DNA of 64,000 nucleotides, taken from Caenicola sp034331105. GTDB lineage: Bacteria; Synergistota; Synergistia; Synergistales; Synergistaceae. Under the pieces are notes generated by a model that saw only the letters and a list, made by a program, of their open reading frames with translations, did not search any database and had not been told where the DNA came from. Each line of letters begins with the position of its first letter. Position 1 is the first letter of the stretch. Of the stretch, positions 43,287-51,495 are shown piece after piece. The stretch is from positions 310,001 through 374,000 of the forward strand of contig JAXQGB010000012.1 of NCBI GenBank assembly GCA_034331105.1. The letters are read 5' to 3'. Position numbers and translations under genes: made by a program.

Positions 43287-44180
43287 GTGTTGTTATTGCT
43301 TCTTCATGGTATTTTGCTAAGTCTGCTGACATGTTTCTGCTGGGGCAGCACCTCTGTCTGCCTGAGAGGACTGAAAGGTCTTGACCCTGTGGAGATGTCT
43401 TTCCTCCGTTCTATCGGCGGTTTCGCAGCATCAGTCCCTCTGGCTCTGTTCTTTTCCTCAGGCTCCCGTTTTTTTTCCATCTCAGCGGGAGACATTGGGG
43501 TGCTTATAGCTCTTGTTCTTTTCAATAACATCATAGGAGATGTCTTTCTTTTTCTCTCGCTTCACAGGCTTGGTGTCGCAAGAGGAGCATCGATCTCAAG
43601 CACTTATCCCGTAGTAGTCGCGATATTCTCATCTATCTGGTTTGGAGAAAAACTTACTTTTACGGTTTCTGCAGGCACAATAATGGTCGTGGCCGGCGTG
43701 TTCTGTCTTTGCCGCAGGAAGGGATCGAATGGCCGGATGGATATGCCAGGACTGATATTAGCTCTCCTGGCCTCTTTCTTTTGGGGCATCGGTCTCCTCT
43801 GCAACAAATATCTGCTGAGGCACGGTGTCATGCCGGACCTCATAGTAGCATGGCGCGGCATGACTTTCCTTATAGCTGCCTCCATTGCATGGGCTGTCAA
43901 GTCCTTCGTTTTCGACAAAAGTAAAGACGCATGGAAGAGGATCACAGCACCTGAGGCCGGATGGGCAGTGCTTGCAGGTGTACTCTCACTGGGTGTGGGC
44001 GCCTGGACATATTCAAGCGCCCTCCAGTTCATACCTGCTTCGGTAGCTACTCCGATAGGAGCGTCAAATCCGATCCTGGCGACGATCCTTGCACTCCTGA
44101 TCTTCCATGAAAAGGTAAGCACTCTTCAATGGTTCGGTATAATCCTTGCTGTCGGAGGCTCTGTCCTCGTTACGATCTGA
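43287..44180 (+). CDS. EamA/DMT-superfamily transporter
   Basis: About 297 residues with ten predicted membrane helices and the internal repeat of two EamA domains; each half ends with a conserved Pro/Gly helix (SSTYPVVVAIFSSIWFGEKLT and ATPIGASNPILATILALLIF with EKVS). Family members export amino acids, metabolites or drugs. The start is uncertain: CAGGGGAG lies at 43278-43285, so GTG 43287 or one of the following TTG codons (43290, 43296) is used. Confidence 0.9.
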   Translation: MLLLLLHGILLSLLTCFCWGSTSVCLRGLKGLDPVEMSFLRSIGGFAASVPLALFFSSGSRFFSISAGDIGVLIALVLFNNIIGDVFLFLSLHRLGVARGASISSTYPVVVAIFSSIWFGEKLTFTVSAGTIMVVAGVFCLCRRKGSNGRMDMPGLILALLASFFWGIGLLCNKYLLRHGVMPDLIVAWRGMTFLIAASIAWAVKSFVFDKSKDAWKRITAPEAGWAVLAGVLSLGVGAWTYSSALQFIPASVATPIGASNPILATILALLIFHEKVSTLQWFGIILAVGGSVLVTI

Positions 44181-44194
44181 TGGCCCTAAACACC

Positions 44195-44986
44195 TCAGCT
44201 GGCTTCGATGATCTCTGACAGTTCGCGTATAAACGTTCCCGGAGCCATTTTCGGAAGCTTTTCCACCGTCAGAAAGACTCCGTCCATGTAAATATCACTT
44301 GTGTGGTCCTGAACAGAGATCCTGATGATCTCGTCATTTCTCCCGAGAAGCACTTCATGTTCAGAGTATGGACCCGGCCACGGAAGTCGCTGTGAAAGGA
44401 CGGGGACGTCGGATATGGTGGCGCCCAGTACTCCGGGATATACCTCTTTGCTTTCAACAGGTGCCGGCGCTCCGGAAGCGGCCTTTGCAAGGCTTGCAGC
44501 AGTTCCGCTAGGAGCGTTGGCCATTCCCGGGAAATGGCGGTCGATTATGCTCACGTAGGGGTAGTAGGTGCGTACTTTTTTGATGAAATCCCTTACAAGG
44601 CTTATCCCCAGGCCGTAATTTGGTATCACAGACCAGCGAAGCCCCTTTTCCTTCACTTCTTTTATGAACGGTGCAAGGTCTTCGTCCGTCAGCCCGGTCG
44701 TTCCGATAACGGCATTGAGCCCCTTCTCTGCGTAGAGCTTCAGGTTTCCCGGCAGCACAGGAGTTGCAGAAAAATCTATGACAATGTCAGGCTTTGTGGT
44801 CTCAACCCCGGCCCTCAGATCGTTGGTGGCAATTATTCCTATCGGTCCTATTCCGGCAATTTCCCCGAGGTCCTCTCCGGTCTCTTTACACCATCCTCCG
44901 ACGAGTTCTGCCCACTCGATATGCTGGATAGTCCTCACAAGGGTCTTGCCTACGTTGCCGGATGCGCCTGAAACAAATATCTTCAT
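44195..44986 (-). CDS. dapB: DapB-like dihydrodipicolinate reductase
   Basis: 263 residues, near the usual length. N-terminal NAD(P) fold IFVSGASGNVGKTLV, middle DIVIDFSATP and VIGTTGLTDED, substrate region NYGLGISLVRDF and APSGTAASLAKAA. In classical DapB the segment before PSGTA reads HHxxKxDA; here it is RHFPGMANA, so the catalytic His seems kept but the imine-contacting Lys is replaced. It may still act in lysine/diaminopimelate synthesis or have another substrate. The ATG at 44986 follows GGAGGA. No other dap gene is adjacent. Confidence 0.78.
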   Translation of the reverse strand: MKIFVSGASGNVGKTLVRTIQHIEWAELVGGWCKETGEDLGEIAGIGPIGIIATNDLRAGVETTKPDIVIDFSATPVLPGNLKLYAEKGLNAVIGTTGLTDEDLAPFIKEVKEKGLRWSVIPNYGLGISLVRDFIKKVRTYYPYVSIIDRHFPGMANAPSGTAASLAKAASGAPAPVESKEVYPGVLGATISDVPVLSQRLPWPGPYSEHEVLLGRNDEIIRISVQDHTSDIYMDGVFLTVEKLPKMAPGTFIRELSEIIEAS

Positions 44987-45098
44987 AAACATTCCTCCAG
45001 TCTCTTTATGAGATGATACAGAGCAACTATAATTTTAGCCTATAAGCAAGTATAGTTTAAGTAGCTAAAAACGGCACGGCAAAGGGGGCCCGAAGCAT

Positions 45099-45578
45099 AT
45101 GAAAATATTTTACAGCTACACTTACGGCGGTGTAGGAAAGATTGAGATCGGGACGGAATCAGAGAGCATAACCGATGTCCATTTTGCGAAGTCTTTCGTC
45201 CCTCCGTCAGAGTACAGCCGGAAGGAAACTCCTCTTCACAAAAAAGCGGCGGAGCAGCTGAGGGGATATTTCGAGGGTACACGTAAGGTATTTGACCTTC
45301 CTCTTGCGCCAAAAGGGACAGATTTTCAGAGGAGATGCTGGGAGGCTCTGCTGCAGGTACCCTACGGAGAGACCCGAAGTTACGGCGATATTGCCCGGGC
45401 GGCAGGAAGCCCAAAAGGCTTCAGAGCTGTGGGGATGGCAAATAACAGAAATCCGGTCGCCATAATCATTCCCTGTCACCGGATAATAGGATCGGACGGC
45501 AAACTCGTCGGATATGGCGGAGGCATTGACATCAAAGCATTCCTTCTTGATCTGGAAAGAAAATATGCGAAATCTTGA
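45099..45578 (+). CDS. ogt: Methylated-DNA--protein-cysteine methyltransferase
   Basis: 159 residues. The suicide Cys sits in PVAIIIPCHRIIGSDG; upstream helix-turn-helix features GTDFQRRCWEALLQVPYGETRSYGDIA and RAVGMANNRNP are standard. Directly repairs O6-methylguanine. It overlaps the glycosylase gene by 14 bases, forming an alkylation repair operon. Confidence 0.96.
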   Translation: MKIFYSYTYGGVGKIEIGTESESITDVHFAKSFVPPSEYSRKETPLHKKAAEQLRGYFEGTRKVFDLPLAPKGTDFQRRCWEALLQVPYGETRSYGDIARAAGSPKGFRAVGMANNRNPVAIIIPCHRIIGSDGKLVGYGGGIDIKAFLLDLERKYAKS

Positions 45579-46170
45579 GTACGGCGAACGGGAGATATCA
45601 TACCTCTCCAAAAAAGACAAAAAGATGGGAAAGCTTATAGAGAACACTGGCTTTCTTGAGTGTAAGGTGAGCGAAGACCTCTTTGATTCTCTGGTAAGTT
45701 ATATCGCGACACAGCAGATATCCAACAGGGCAGCCGAGACTGTCAGTATGAGGATAACCCAAAAATTCGGCACCGTTACGCCCGAAAAGATCGCATTGCT
45801 TCCCGATGAAGAGATCAAGTCGGTTGGGATCTCGATGAAAAAGGCACAGTACATCAAAGGTTTGTCCGAGGCGGTGCTTTCCGGCAGGCTTGATATCCGG
45901 GGGCTTGCCGAACTGCCGGACGAAGATGTCTCTTCGCAGCTTACTTCGATCAGGGGGATCGGGGACTGGACAGCAGAGATGTTCCTTATCTTCTCGCTTG
46001 GAAGGATGAACGTATTAAGCTACAAGGATTTTGCCATCAGAAAAGGGATGCTGCTGCTTTACGGCCTCAAGGGCCTTGAGAGGGAAACTTTTGAAAAATA
46101 CAGGAGGCGCTATTCCCCATACGGAACTGTCGCCTCTCTCTACATCTGGCATCTCTCTGAAAATGGATAA
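45565..46170 (+). CDS. DNA-3-methyladenine glycosylase, AlkA-like HhH-GPD
   Basis: 201 residues. The helix-hairpin-helix reads LTSIRGIGDWTAEMFLIF and the catalytic Asp is in VLSYKDFAIRKGM, the DxAxRKG pattern of AlkA. SYIATQQISNRAAETV is the conserved N-terminal helix. The ATG at 45565 follows GGAAAG. No N-terminal AdaA-like domain, so it is a compact AlkA. Removes alkylated purines. Confidence 0.93.
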   Translation: MRNLEYGEREISYLSKKDKKMGKLIENTGFLECKVSEDLFDSLVSYIATQQISNRAAETVSMRITQKFGTVTPEKIALLPDEEIKSVGISMKKAQYIKGLSEAVLSGRLDIRGLAELPDEDVSSQLTSIRGIGDWTAEMFLIFSLGRMNVLSYKDFAIRKGMLLLYGLKGLERETFEKYRRRYSPYGTVASLYIWHLSENG

Positions 46171-46178
46171 TGAAAATA

Positions 46179-46222
46179 CTGAGGGCATCAAAAATACCCG
46201 GACGGTATTTTTGACGCCCTCA
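46179..46222. terminator. Terminator between the alkA-like gene and opuAA
   Basis: CTGAGGGC and AAAAATACC pair with GGTATTTTT and GCCCTCAG in a stem of about 20 pairs with one small mismatch. Internal A/T runs give T-rich sequence in either direction, suited to convergent genes. Confidence 0.8.
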
Positions 46223-46246
46223 GCTTTCTGCCATTTCTGGAAAAGG

Positions 46247-47428
46247 TCAGGCCAATGAAGAGAGCACCGAAGCCCTGCTAACGATGCCTTTGAGTTTTCC
46301 CCTGTCTCCGACCACTGCGATAGGGAACCTTGCCTCTGCTGCTTTTTGTATTATGTCTTTAAGCAGGACCTCCTCGCCGGTCACGGGTATATTCTTTGTC
46401 AGAACGGAGAAGAGCGGAAGCTTTTCCTGTCTTGCCCTTATCGCGTCGTCCAGAGTTACCACTCCCATAAACTTCATGTCGTCACCCACTGCGTATGCGC
46501 TTGAGATCTGATTTTCTCTCATCTCCATCACCGCGCTTGCCGGAGAAACATTCTCCCTGACTATACACTGAGGCCTGAACATGACATGTTTTACCCTCAG
46601 CACCATGCTCATATCAGCGCCCTCGATAAAGTTTCGGACATAGTCATCGGCGGGATTCGTTGACATCTCTTCAGGCGTCCCGGACTGAATTATACGGCCG
46701 TTGTGCATTATTGCCACCCTGTCTCCCAGCTTAAAAGCCTCGTTTATGTCATGTGTTATGAAGATGATAGTCTTTTCAAGTTTTCTCTGGATCGAAAGGA
46801 GCTCAAACTGCATCTCTCTCCTGACAAGGGGGTCCAGGGCTGAGAAAGGTTCATCCATCAACAGCATGTCAGGGGAATTTACAAGGGCCCTCGCGATCCC
46901 GACCCTCTGCTTCATCCCGCCGGAAAGAGTGGATATCGGTTTGTCTTCCCATCCTTCAAGACCTACCATTTTGATGAAATCCTGAGCCTTTTCAAAGCGT
47001 TCATTTTTTGGTATGCCCCTGACCTCAAGTCCGTAAGCAACATTGTCTATCACGCTTCTGTGTGTCAGCAGGCCGAAGTTCTGAAATACCATCGATACTT
47101 TGTCCCGCCTGAGACTCAAAAGTTCTTTGCCGTTGAGTTTTTCGACATTCTGCCCCTCAAAGAGGATCGTTCCCGAAGTCGGTTTCAAAAGCTGGTTGAA
47201 ACATCTTATTATGGTCGATTTACCCGAGCCGGAGAGTCCGATTATTACGAATATCTCTTTTCTCCTGACCTTGAAGGAGACGTCCCAGAGCGCGACCGCT
47301 GCCCCTGTTTTTCGGTATACCTCATCCTTGTCGAGGCCCTCTGCCATCATTTTGGAGGCTTCTGCCTTGTTTTTGCCGTATATTTTTACAACGTTTCTTG
47401 CTTCCGCAATATAATCTTCATTTATCAT
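46247..47428 (-). CDS. opuAA: Glycine betaine/proline ABC transporter ATPase with CBS domains
   Basis: 393 residues. Walker A GLSGSGKSTI, signature LSGGMKQRVGIA, Walker B MLLMDEPFSALDPL, switch ITHDINEA, preceded by the ProV/OpuAA-specific leader GKNKAEASKMMAEG. Two CBS motifs fill residues about 280-393 and sense ionic strength in this family. Overlaps opuAB by four bases. Confidence 0.95.
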   Translation of the reverse strand: MINEDYIAEARNVVKIYGKNKAEASKMMAEGLDKDEVYRKTGAAVALWDVSFKVRRKEIFVIIGLSGSGKSTIIRCFNQLLKPTSGTILFEGQNVEKLNGKELLSLRRDKVSMVFQNFGLLTHRSVIDNVAYGLEVRGIPKNERFEKAQDFIKMVGLEGWEDKPISTLSGGMKQRVGIARALVNSPDMLLMDEPFSALDPLVRREMQFELLSIQRKLEKTIIFITHDINEAFKLGDRVAIMHNGRIIQSGTPEEMSTNPADDYVRNFIEGADMSMVLRVKHVMFRPQCIVRENVSPASAVMEMRENQISSAYAVGDDMKFMGVVTLDDAIRARQEKLPLFSVLTKNIPVTGEEVLLKDIIQKAAEARFPIAVVGDRGKLKGIVSRASVLSSLA

Positions 47429-48288
47429 TCAGAAACAGCCTCTTTCTTTACCATTCCCTGGGTCAGCCGGTCAAGTATGATCGCAATGATCACTATTGCT
47501 ATGCCGGGCATCAGAGCTTTGCCCATCTCGGTCCTGTTTGTTGCAAGCAATATTTCCATGCCCAGGCCGTTAGCTCCGATCAGGGCACAAGTGACCACCA
47601 TAGACATCGCCATCATGATCGTCTGGTTGATGCCGGCCATGATAGAAGGCATTGCCTGCGGGATCTGTACTTTGGCGAGAAGCTGTATTTTGGTCGATCC
47701 AAATGATGAAGCAGCCTCCACCATCTCTTTGTCCACGTGGACTATCCCCAGGTTCGTCATCCTGACCATGGGAACCACTGCGTATATAGTAGTTGCTATC
47801 AGAGCCGGGGTCTTCCCGGGGCTGAAGAGTATGACCGCAGGAACAAGGTAGACGAAGGCAGGCATGGTCTGCATCAGGTCCAGTATCGGCCTCACGATGG
47901 TGGAAGTCCTTTTGCTCATTGCCACTATGATCCCCAACGGGAAGCCCATTATGACGGATAGGAAGACAGCCACTATTACCATGCTTATCGTCTCCAGCAT
48001 ATTGTCCCAAAGGCCGCACATGCCCACAAAAAAGAGCATGGCTGCGTACATTGGTCCCACATAAAGCTTTTTGCTGACTCTCCAGCCCAGATATGCCACT
48101 ACAAGGATCATAACAGGCCAGGGGATAGCTTCCAGCAAAGAGTTTATTGAGTTGATGGAAGCTATTATCGCTGATTTTATCAGCCCCAGCGTCTCTCTGT
48201 TATTCCTGCTGAAAGCTTTTACCGCTACGTCGATAGCTTCCCCGCTTCCTATTTGAAGGCTTTCGGGGAATTTATATAGAAATTCCAT
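47425..48288 (-). CDS. opuAB: Glycine betaine ABC transporter permease
   Basis: 287 residues with about six membrane helices. MQTMPAFVYLVPAVILFSPGKTPALIATTIY and EAASSFGSTKIQLLAKVQIPQAMPSIMAGINQ are the ProW/OpuAB permease core including the EAA loop. Short N-terminal extension compared with E. coli ProW. Confidence 0.95.
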   Translation of the reverse strand: MEFLYKFPESLQIGSGEAIDVAVKAFSRNNRETLGLIKSAIIASINSINSLLEAIPWPVMILVVAYLGWRVSKKLYVGPMYAAMLFFVGMCGLWDNMLETISMVIVAVFLSVIMGFPLGIIVAMSKRTSTIVRPILDLMQTMPAFVYLVPAVILFSPGKTPALIATTIYAVVPMVRMTNLGIVHVDKEMVEAASSFGSTKIQLLAKVQIPQAMPSIMAGINQTIMMAMSMVVTCALIGANGLGMEILLATNRTEMGKALMPGIAIVIIAIILDRLTQGMVKKEAVSE

Positions 48289-48336
48289 TCAAAGACCTCC
48301 CTGATCTACATTTCGTTTATCTCACAGGGAAGTTTT

Positions 48337-49323
48337 TTAGAGAACAGCTCTTACCCTCTCCGCCCTCTCCTTAGGCAGCCACTGGTCGAGCAGTTCAGGA
48401 TTTTTCCTGAGCAGCCATTTCGCTGCTTCTGTGTGGCTTGCTTTTTTCTCATCAAGATATGCAAGTGCTTCGGATATCAGTTTGCTGCCTGTTTTGTATT
48501 TTTTAAAGAACCCAAGCAGATCAGGAGCTTTCTTTGCGAAATATTTGCTGCTCACGATCTTAAGCTGCTGAGACGGGAAGGCACAGGCTCCCTTTTCGAA
48601 AAGCTCTTTGCTGTATGGTTCGTCCTCAAGCAGTACGATATCCAGTTTTCCGCTGACCCAGGTAGGCTCATAACAATATCCCACCCAAGGTTCACCGAGG
48701 TTATATGCTGATACGAGGGAGGCAAAAAGCGTTGCTTCGCTTCCAAGACGCGCGTAGTTGTAATTTTTGTCCAGCCCGTATAGCTCATATTTTTTATGGA
48801 GCACCTCGTCAGCCATCCATCCGGGGATCGAGCCGTAGATCCTTCCTTTGCCCTTATCCTCGTCGTCCGGAAATACGCTGTGGTATTTTGCCAGATCCTT
48901 TACTGTCTTAAGGTCAGGAGCTAAAGGCTTGATGCCTCGTTTTGCGTCACCTTCGATGACGTACCTTGGAACGTAGAGTCCCTGCTTGCTGTCCGGAGCC
49001 AGGATCCCGACGTCTACAATGTCTCCGTTCGCAATGTCATTAGGATATGTAGCGACGTTGTCTGTCCAGCTTTCGATATCCAGGTCGACGTCTCCCGCTA
49101 TTATTGCCTGCCAGTTCATAGTTGAAGACGCTGTCGATGTTTTGAGTATATATCCGTCATATGCGTTTTCAACGACTATCCTTGCTATCTCGTTGTGAAG
49201 CTTCTGGCTGTCCCATCCGTTATCTGTAACGACTATCTCAGTTTTAGCGAATGCCTGTACAGGCATTGCGCAGACAATGACCATCAGGCAAAGTAAAAAA
49301 ACTCTTTTCAGTGATTTATTCAT
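48337..49323 (-). CDS. opuAC: Glycine betaine ABC transporter substrate-binding protein
   Basis: 328 residues with a signal peptide ending near PVQAFA-KTEI. The mature protein starts with EIVVTDNGWDSQKLHNEIA and includes GDVDLDIESWTDN, Trp-rich betaine contacts (WVGYCYEPTW) and a C-terminal helical region typical of OpuAC/ProX. First gene of the importer operon, 49 bases before opuAB. Confidence 0.93.
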   Translation of the reverse strand: MNKSLKRVFLLCLMVIVCAMPVQAFAKTEIVVTDNGWDSQKLHNEIARIVVENAYDGYILKTSTASSTMNWQAIIAGDVDLDIESWTDNVATYPNDIANGDIVDVGILAPDSKQGLYVPRYVIEGDAKRGIKPLAPDLKTVKDLAKYHSVFPDDEDKGKGRIYGSIPGWMADEVLHKKYELYGLDKNYNYARLGSEATLFASLVSAYNLGEPWVGYCYEPTWVSGKLDIVLLEDEPYSKELFEKGACAFPSQQLKIVSSKYFAKKAPDLLGFFKKYKTGSKLISEALAYLDEKKASHTEAAKWLLRKNPELLDQWLPKERAERVRAVL

Positions 49324-49349
49324 CAGTATCCCCCCACTTATTTGATTTC

Positions 49350-49420
49350 AACACTCCTATTCTTACATAAGGTTGTTACTTTTTCAACCTAAAATTCAAC
49401 AATCAATAACATTTATAGGT
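49350..49420 (-). promoter_or_regulatory. opuA promoter with a GGTTG-N9-CAACC palindrome
   Basis: Minus strand: TTGAAA then about 16 bases then TAAGAA. The inverted repeat GGTTG/CAACC (49371-49375 and 49385-49389) covers the spacer, and related GTTGA half sites follow upstream. Position and symmetry suggest the operator of the adjacent BusR-like repressor; the site sequence is not proven. Confidence 0.55.
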
Positions 49421-49446
49421 AAAAAGGCGTTGTTTTCTTCGCTTAG

Positions 49447-50097
49447 TTAATAATCGAAGGTCTCTTTTATCCGGAGAGTTTGCAGGAAATATTTGACCTT
49501 TGAGTAGCTGCCCTCGTCGCCCACAAAATAGAGTACGTCGCCCTCTTCAAGAAAGGTTGAGCCTCCGGGGGAGAGAATGAGAGTTCCCTTTTTCTTTATG
49601 GCTACAACTGTTGCAGAGGTAGATTGCCAGAAGCATAGTTCCGATATTTTTTTACCAAGGGAGGGCAGGTTCCCTTCCAGCGTGACCTCAAAGGGAATGA
49701 AAGGGTTTGTTGATCGAAACCGTTCTGTAAGGTCGACAAGCATTTCTACCTCTTCCTTCAGCTCCTCGATCTCACGCATCTGCTTTTCTGCCTTCTCGAT
49801 GATGCTGTTCTTTAGAAAAGAAATTGTCCTGGCGTCCCGCCTCCTTGAAATGAAGAGCAGTGCGTTCTCCCTGGACTTCACAGTGACCCCGCTTCCCTTC
49901 TCAGCCTCTACTATTCCCAATTCAGCAAGGACGCATACTGCCTTTCTGGCAGTCTCTGATGAAACCTGGTACTGAGATGCGAGGGAGGAACGCGCGAAGA
50001 TCTTATCGCCGACCTGATAGCTGCCTTCGGCGATCCTTGATGCGATATCGGAAGCTAGCTGCTGATATCGAGATTCGTGATCTGTTTTAGGGCTCAT
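49447..50097 (-). CDS. busR: GntR-type regulator with RCK_C domain (BusR-like)
   Basis: 216 residues from the ATG at 50097 (AAAGGGG upstream). The N-terminal GntR winged helix (YQQLASDIASRIAEGSYQVGDK, SSLASQYQVSSETARKAV) is followed by a coiled coil (about residues 90-130) and a C-terminal RCK_C domain (LEEGDVLYFVGDEGSY). This architecture is that of BusR, the c-di-AMP-dependent repressor of betaine uptake in lactic acid bacteria. It lies directly upstream of the opuA importer on the same strand, which matches that role. Confidence 0.85.
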   Translation of the reverse strand: MSPKTDHESRYQQLASDIASRIAEGSYQVGDKIFARSSLASQYQVSSETARKAVCVLAELGIVEAEKGSGVTVKSRENALLFISRRRDARTISFLKNSIIEKAEKQMREIEELKEEVEMLVDLTERFRSTNPFIPFEVTLEGNLPSLGKKISELCFWQSTSATVVAIKKKGTLILSPGGSTFLEEGDVLYFVGDEGSYSKVKYFLQTLRIKETFDY

Positions 50098-50688
50098 TGG
50101 AGGGACCCCTTTCCTTTTGTAAGTATTTTTTGCCGGCTTTCCATCCGGAGGAGAATATCTCACATTTATGCAATTGTATCAAATCGACGTAAAATTGCTT
50201 GCAACTTTTTGGTTTATATGGTAAAAAGCGACTAGTGATAGCGGTAATGAGGAGGGTAGGTTATTTAAGTCTATCATCACAAACCAAGTCAAGCATTTTT
50301 AAAATCTGACCTAACTGGATTACAGTTATACAAATGGCCATACGGACAGCCGGGTCAAATGCCGAACTAGCGATTGTGATATCGTGTTGATGAGCCAGAG
50401 CTCAAATTTTGTTGCGGAGACCTCCGCGAAATTGTGTTCATAAGTTTAGAGTACTTGTGAATGGTCGACATGAGCAGTAAAAGTATATATTACTGTATAG
50501 GCTCAAATAAACTACCAATATTTGTATAATACATCAATCAAATAAAGTAGGGATCATCTATCAAGTACAACTATCCTGTCTTTTCCCCTGAGGAAGGCGG
50601 GTGGTTGTTTTTTATTTCAAGGGGTGAAAGCAAATACCCCGAGTGGATGAACACTCATGCGGAGGCCATTTTCAGAAAGGAGCCTGAG
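50098..50688 (+). other. Intergenic region between busR-like gene and the polyamine operon
   Basis: About 590 bases between divergent genes. A TATAAT at 50525-50530 is a candidate -10 for the polyamine operon, leaving a leader of about 150 bases. Features seen: a GCGGAG/CTCCGC hairpin at 50414-50427 and a G-rich patch at 50590-50630. No gene is supported; upstream in-frame codons before 50689 are unlikely to be used because AAAGGAG sits right before the 50689 ATG. Confidence 0.5.
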
Positions 50689-51495
50689 ATGGCCGAGAAA
50701 ATTAAACTGTATGGCTTCAACAACCTTACAAAAACACTTAGCTTCAATATTTATGATGTGTGCTACGCAAAGACAGAAAGAGAAAAGAACGAGTATCTGG
50801 CATACATCGATGAACAGTACAACGCAGAGCGTCTCACCAACATACTTTGCGATGTAACTGATATGATCGGTGCCCATGTCCTGAACATTTCCAAACAGAA
50901 CTACGACCCGCAGGGAGCAAGCGTCACCATCCTGATCTCCGAGATGCCCATTCCTCCGGAGACCCTTGATTCCTCGTGCAATAGCGGGTTTGAAATTCTT
51001 TCTAAACGCGAAACTGTATGCGGCCACCTGGACAAGAGCCACCTCACGGTCCATACCTACCCTGAGTTCCACCCAAACCAGTCTATATCGACCTTCCGTG
51101 TGGACATAGACGTATCTACATGCGGAAAGATATCCCCGCTCAATGCCCTCGATTATCTGATCGGCAGCTTTGACTCTGATATCATTGCGATAGACTACCG
51201 TGTCCGGGGTTTCACCCGTGAGATGGACGGACGTAAATGCTATATCGACCACAAAATAGCCTCGATACAGGATTTCATAGACTCCGGGACGCTGCAGGAA
51301 TATGACGCACAGGACATTAACGTTTACCAGGCCAATATTTTTCACACGAAGATGCTGATAAAGGAACTGCACCTTCAGAATTACCTCTTTAACAATGATG
51401 TGCTTGAATTTACCCCCAAAGAGAGGCTTGAGATAACCAACAGGCTTCGCAGGGAAATGATAGAGATCTATACGGGAATGAATATCTATGAATAG
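50689..51495 (+). CDS. speD: S-adenosylmethionine decarboxylase proenzyme, E. coli type
   Basis: 268 residues, size of the E. coli SpeD class, not the small speH form. The self-cleavage site lies in HLDKSHLTVHTYPEFHP, with Ser becoming the pyruvoyl group. Upstream blocks KLYGFNNLTKTLSFNIYDVCYA and IGAHVLNISKQNYDPQGASV are family-specific. Supplies decarboxylated SAM to SpeE. Start ATG follows AAAGGAG at six bases; overlaps speA by eight bases. Confidence 0.95.
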   Translation: MAEKIKLYGFNNLTKTLSFNIYDVCYAKTEREKNEYLAYIDEQYNAERLTNILCDVTDMIGAHVLNISKQNYDPQGASVTILISEMPIPPETLDSSCNSGFEILSKRETVCGHLDKSHLTVHTYPEFHPNQSISTFRVDIDVSTCGKISPLNALDYLIGSFDSDIIAIDYRVRGFTREMDGRKCYIDHKIASIQDFIDSGTLQEYDAQDINVYQANIFHTKMLIKELHLQNYLFNNDVLEFTPKERLEITNRLRREMIEIYTGMNIYE

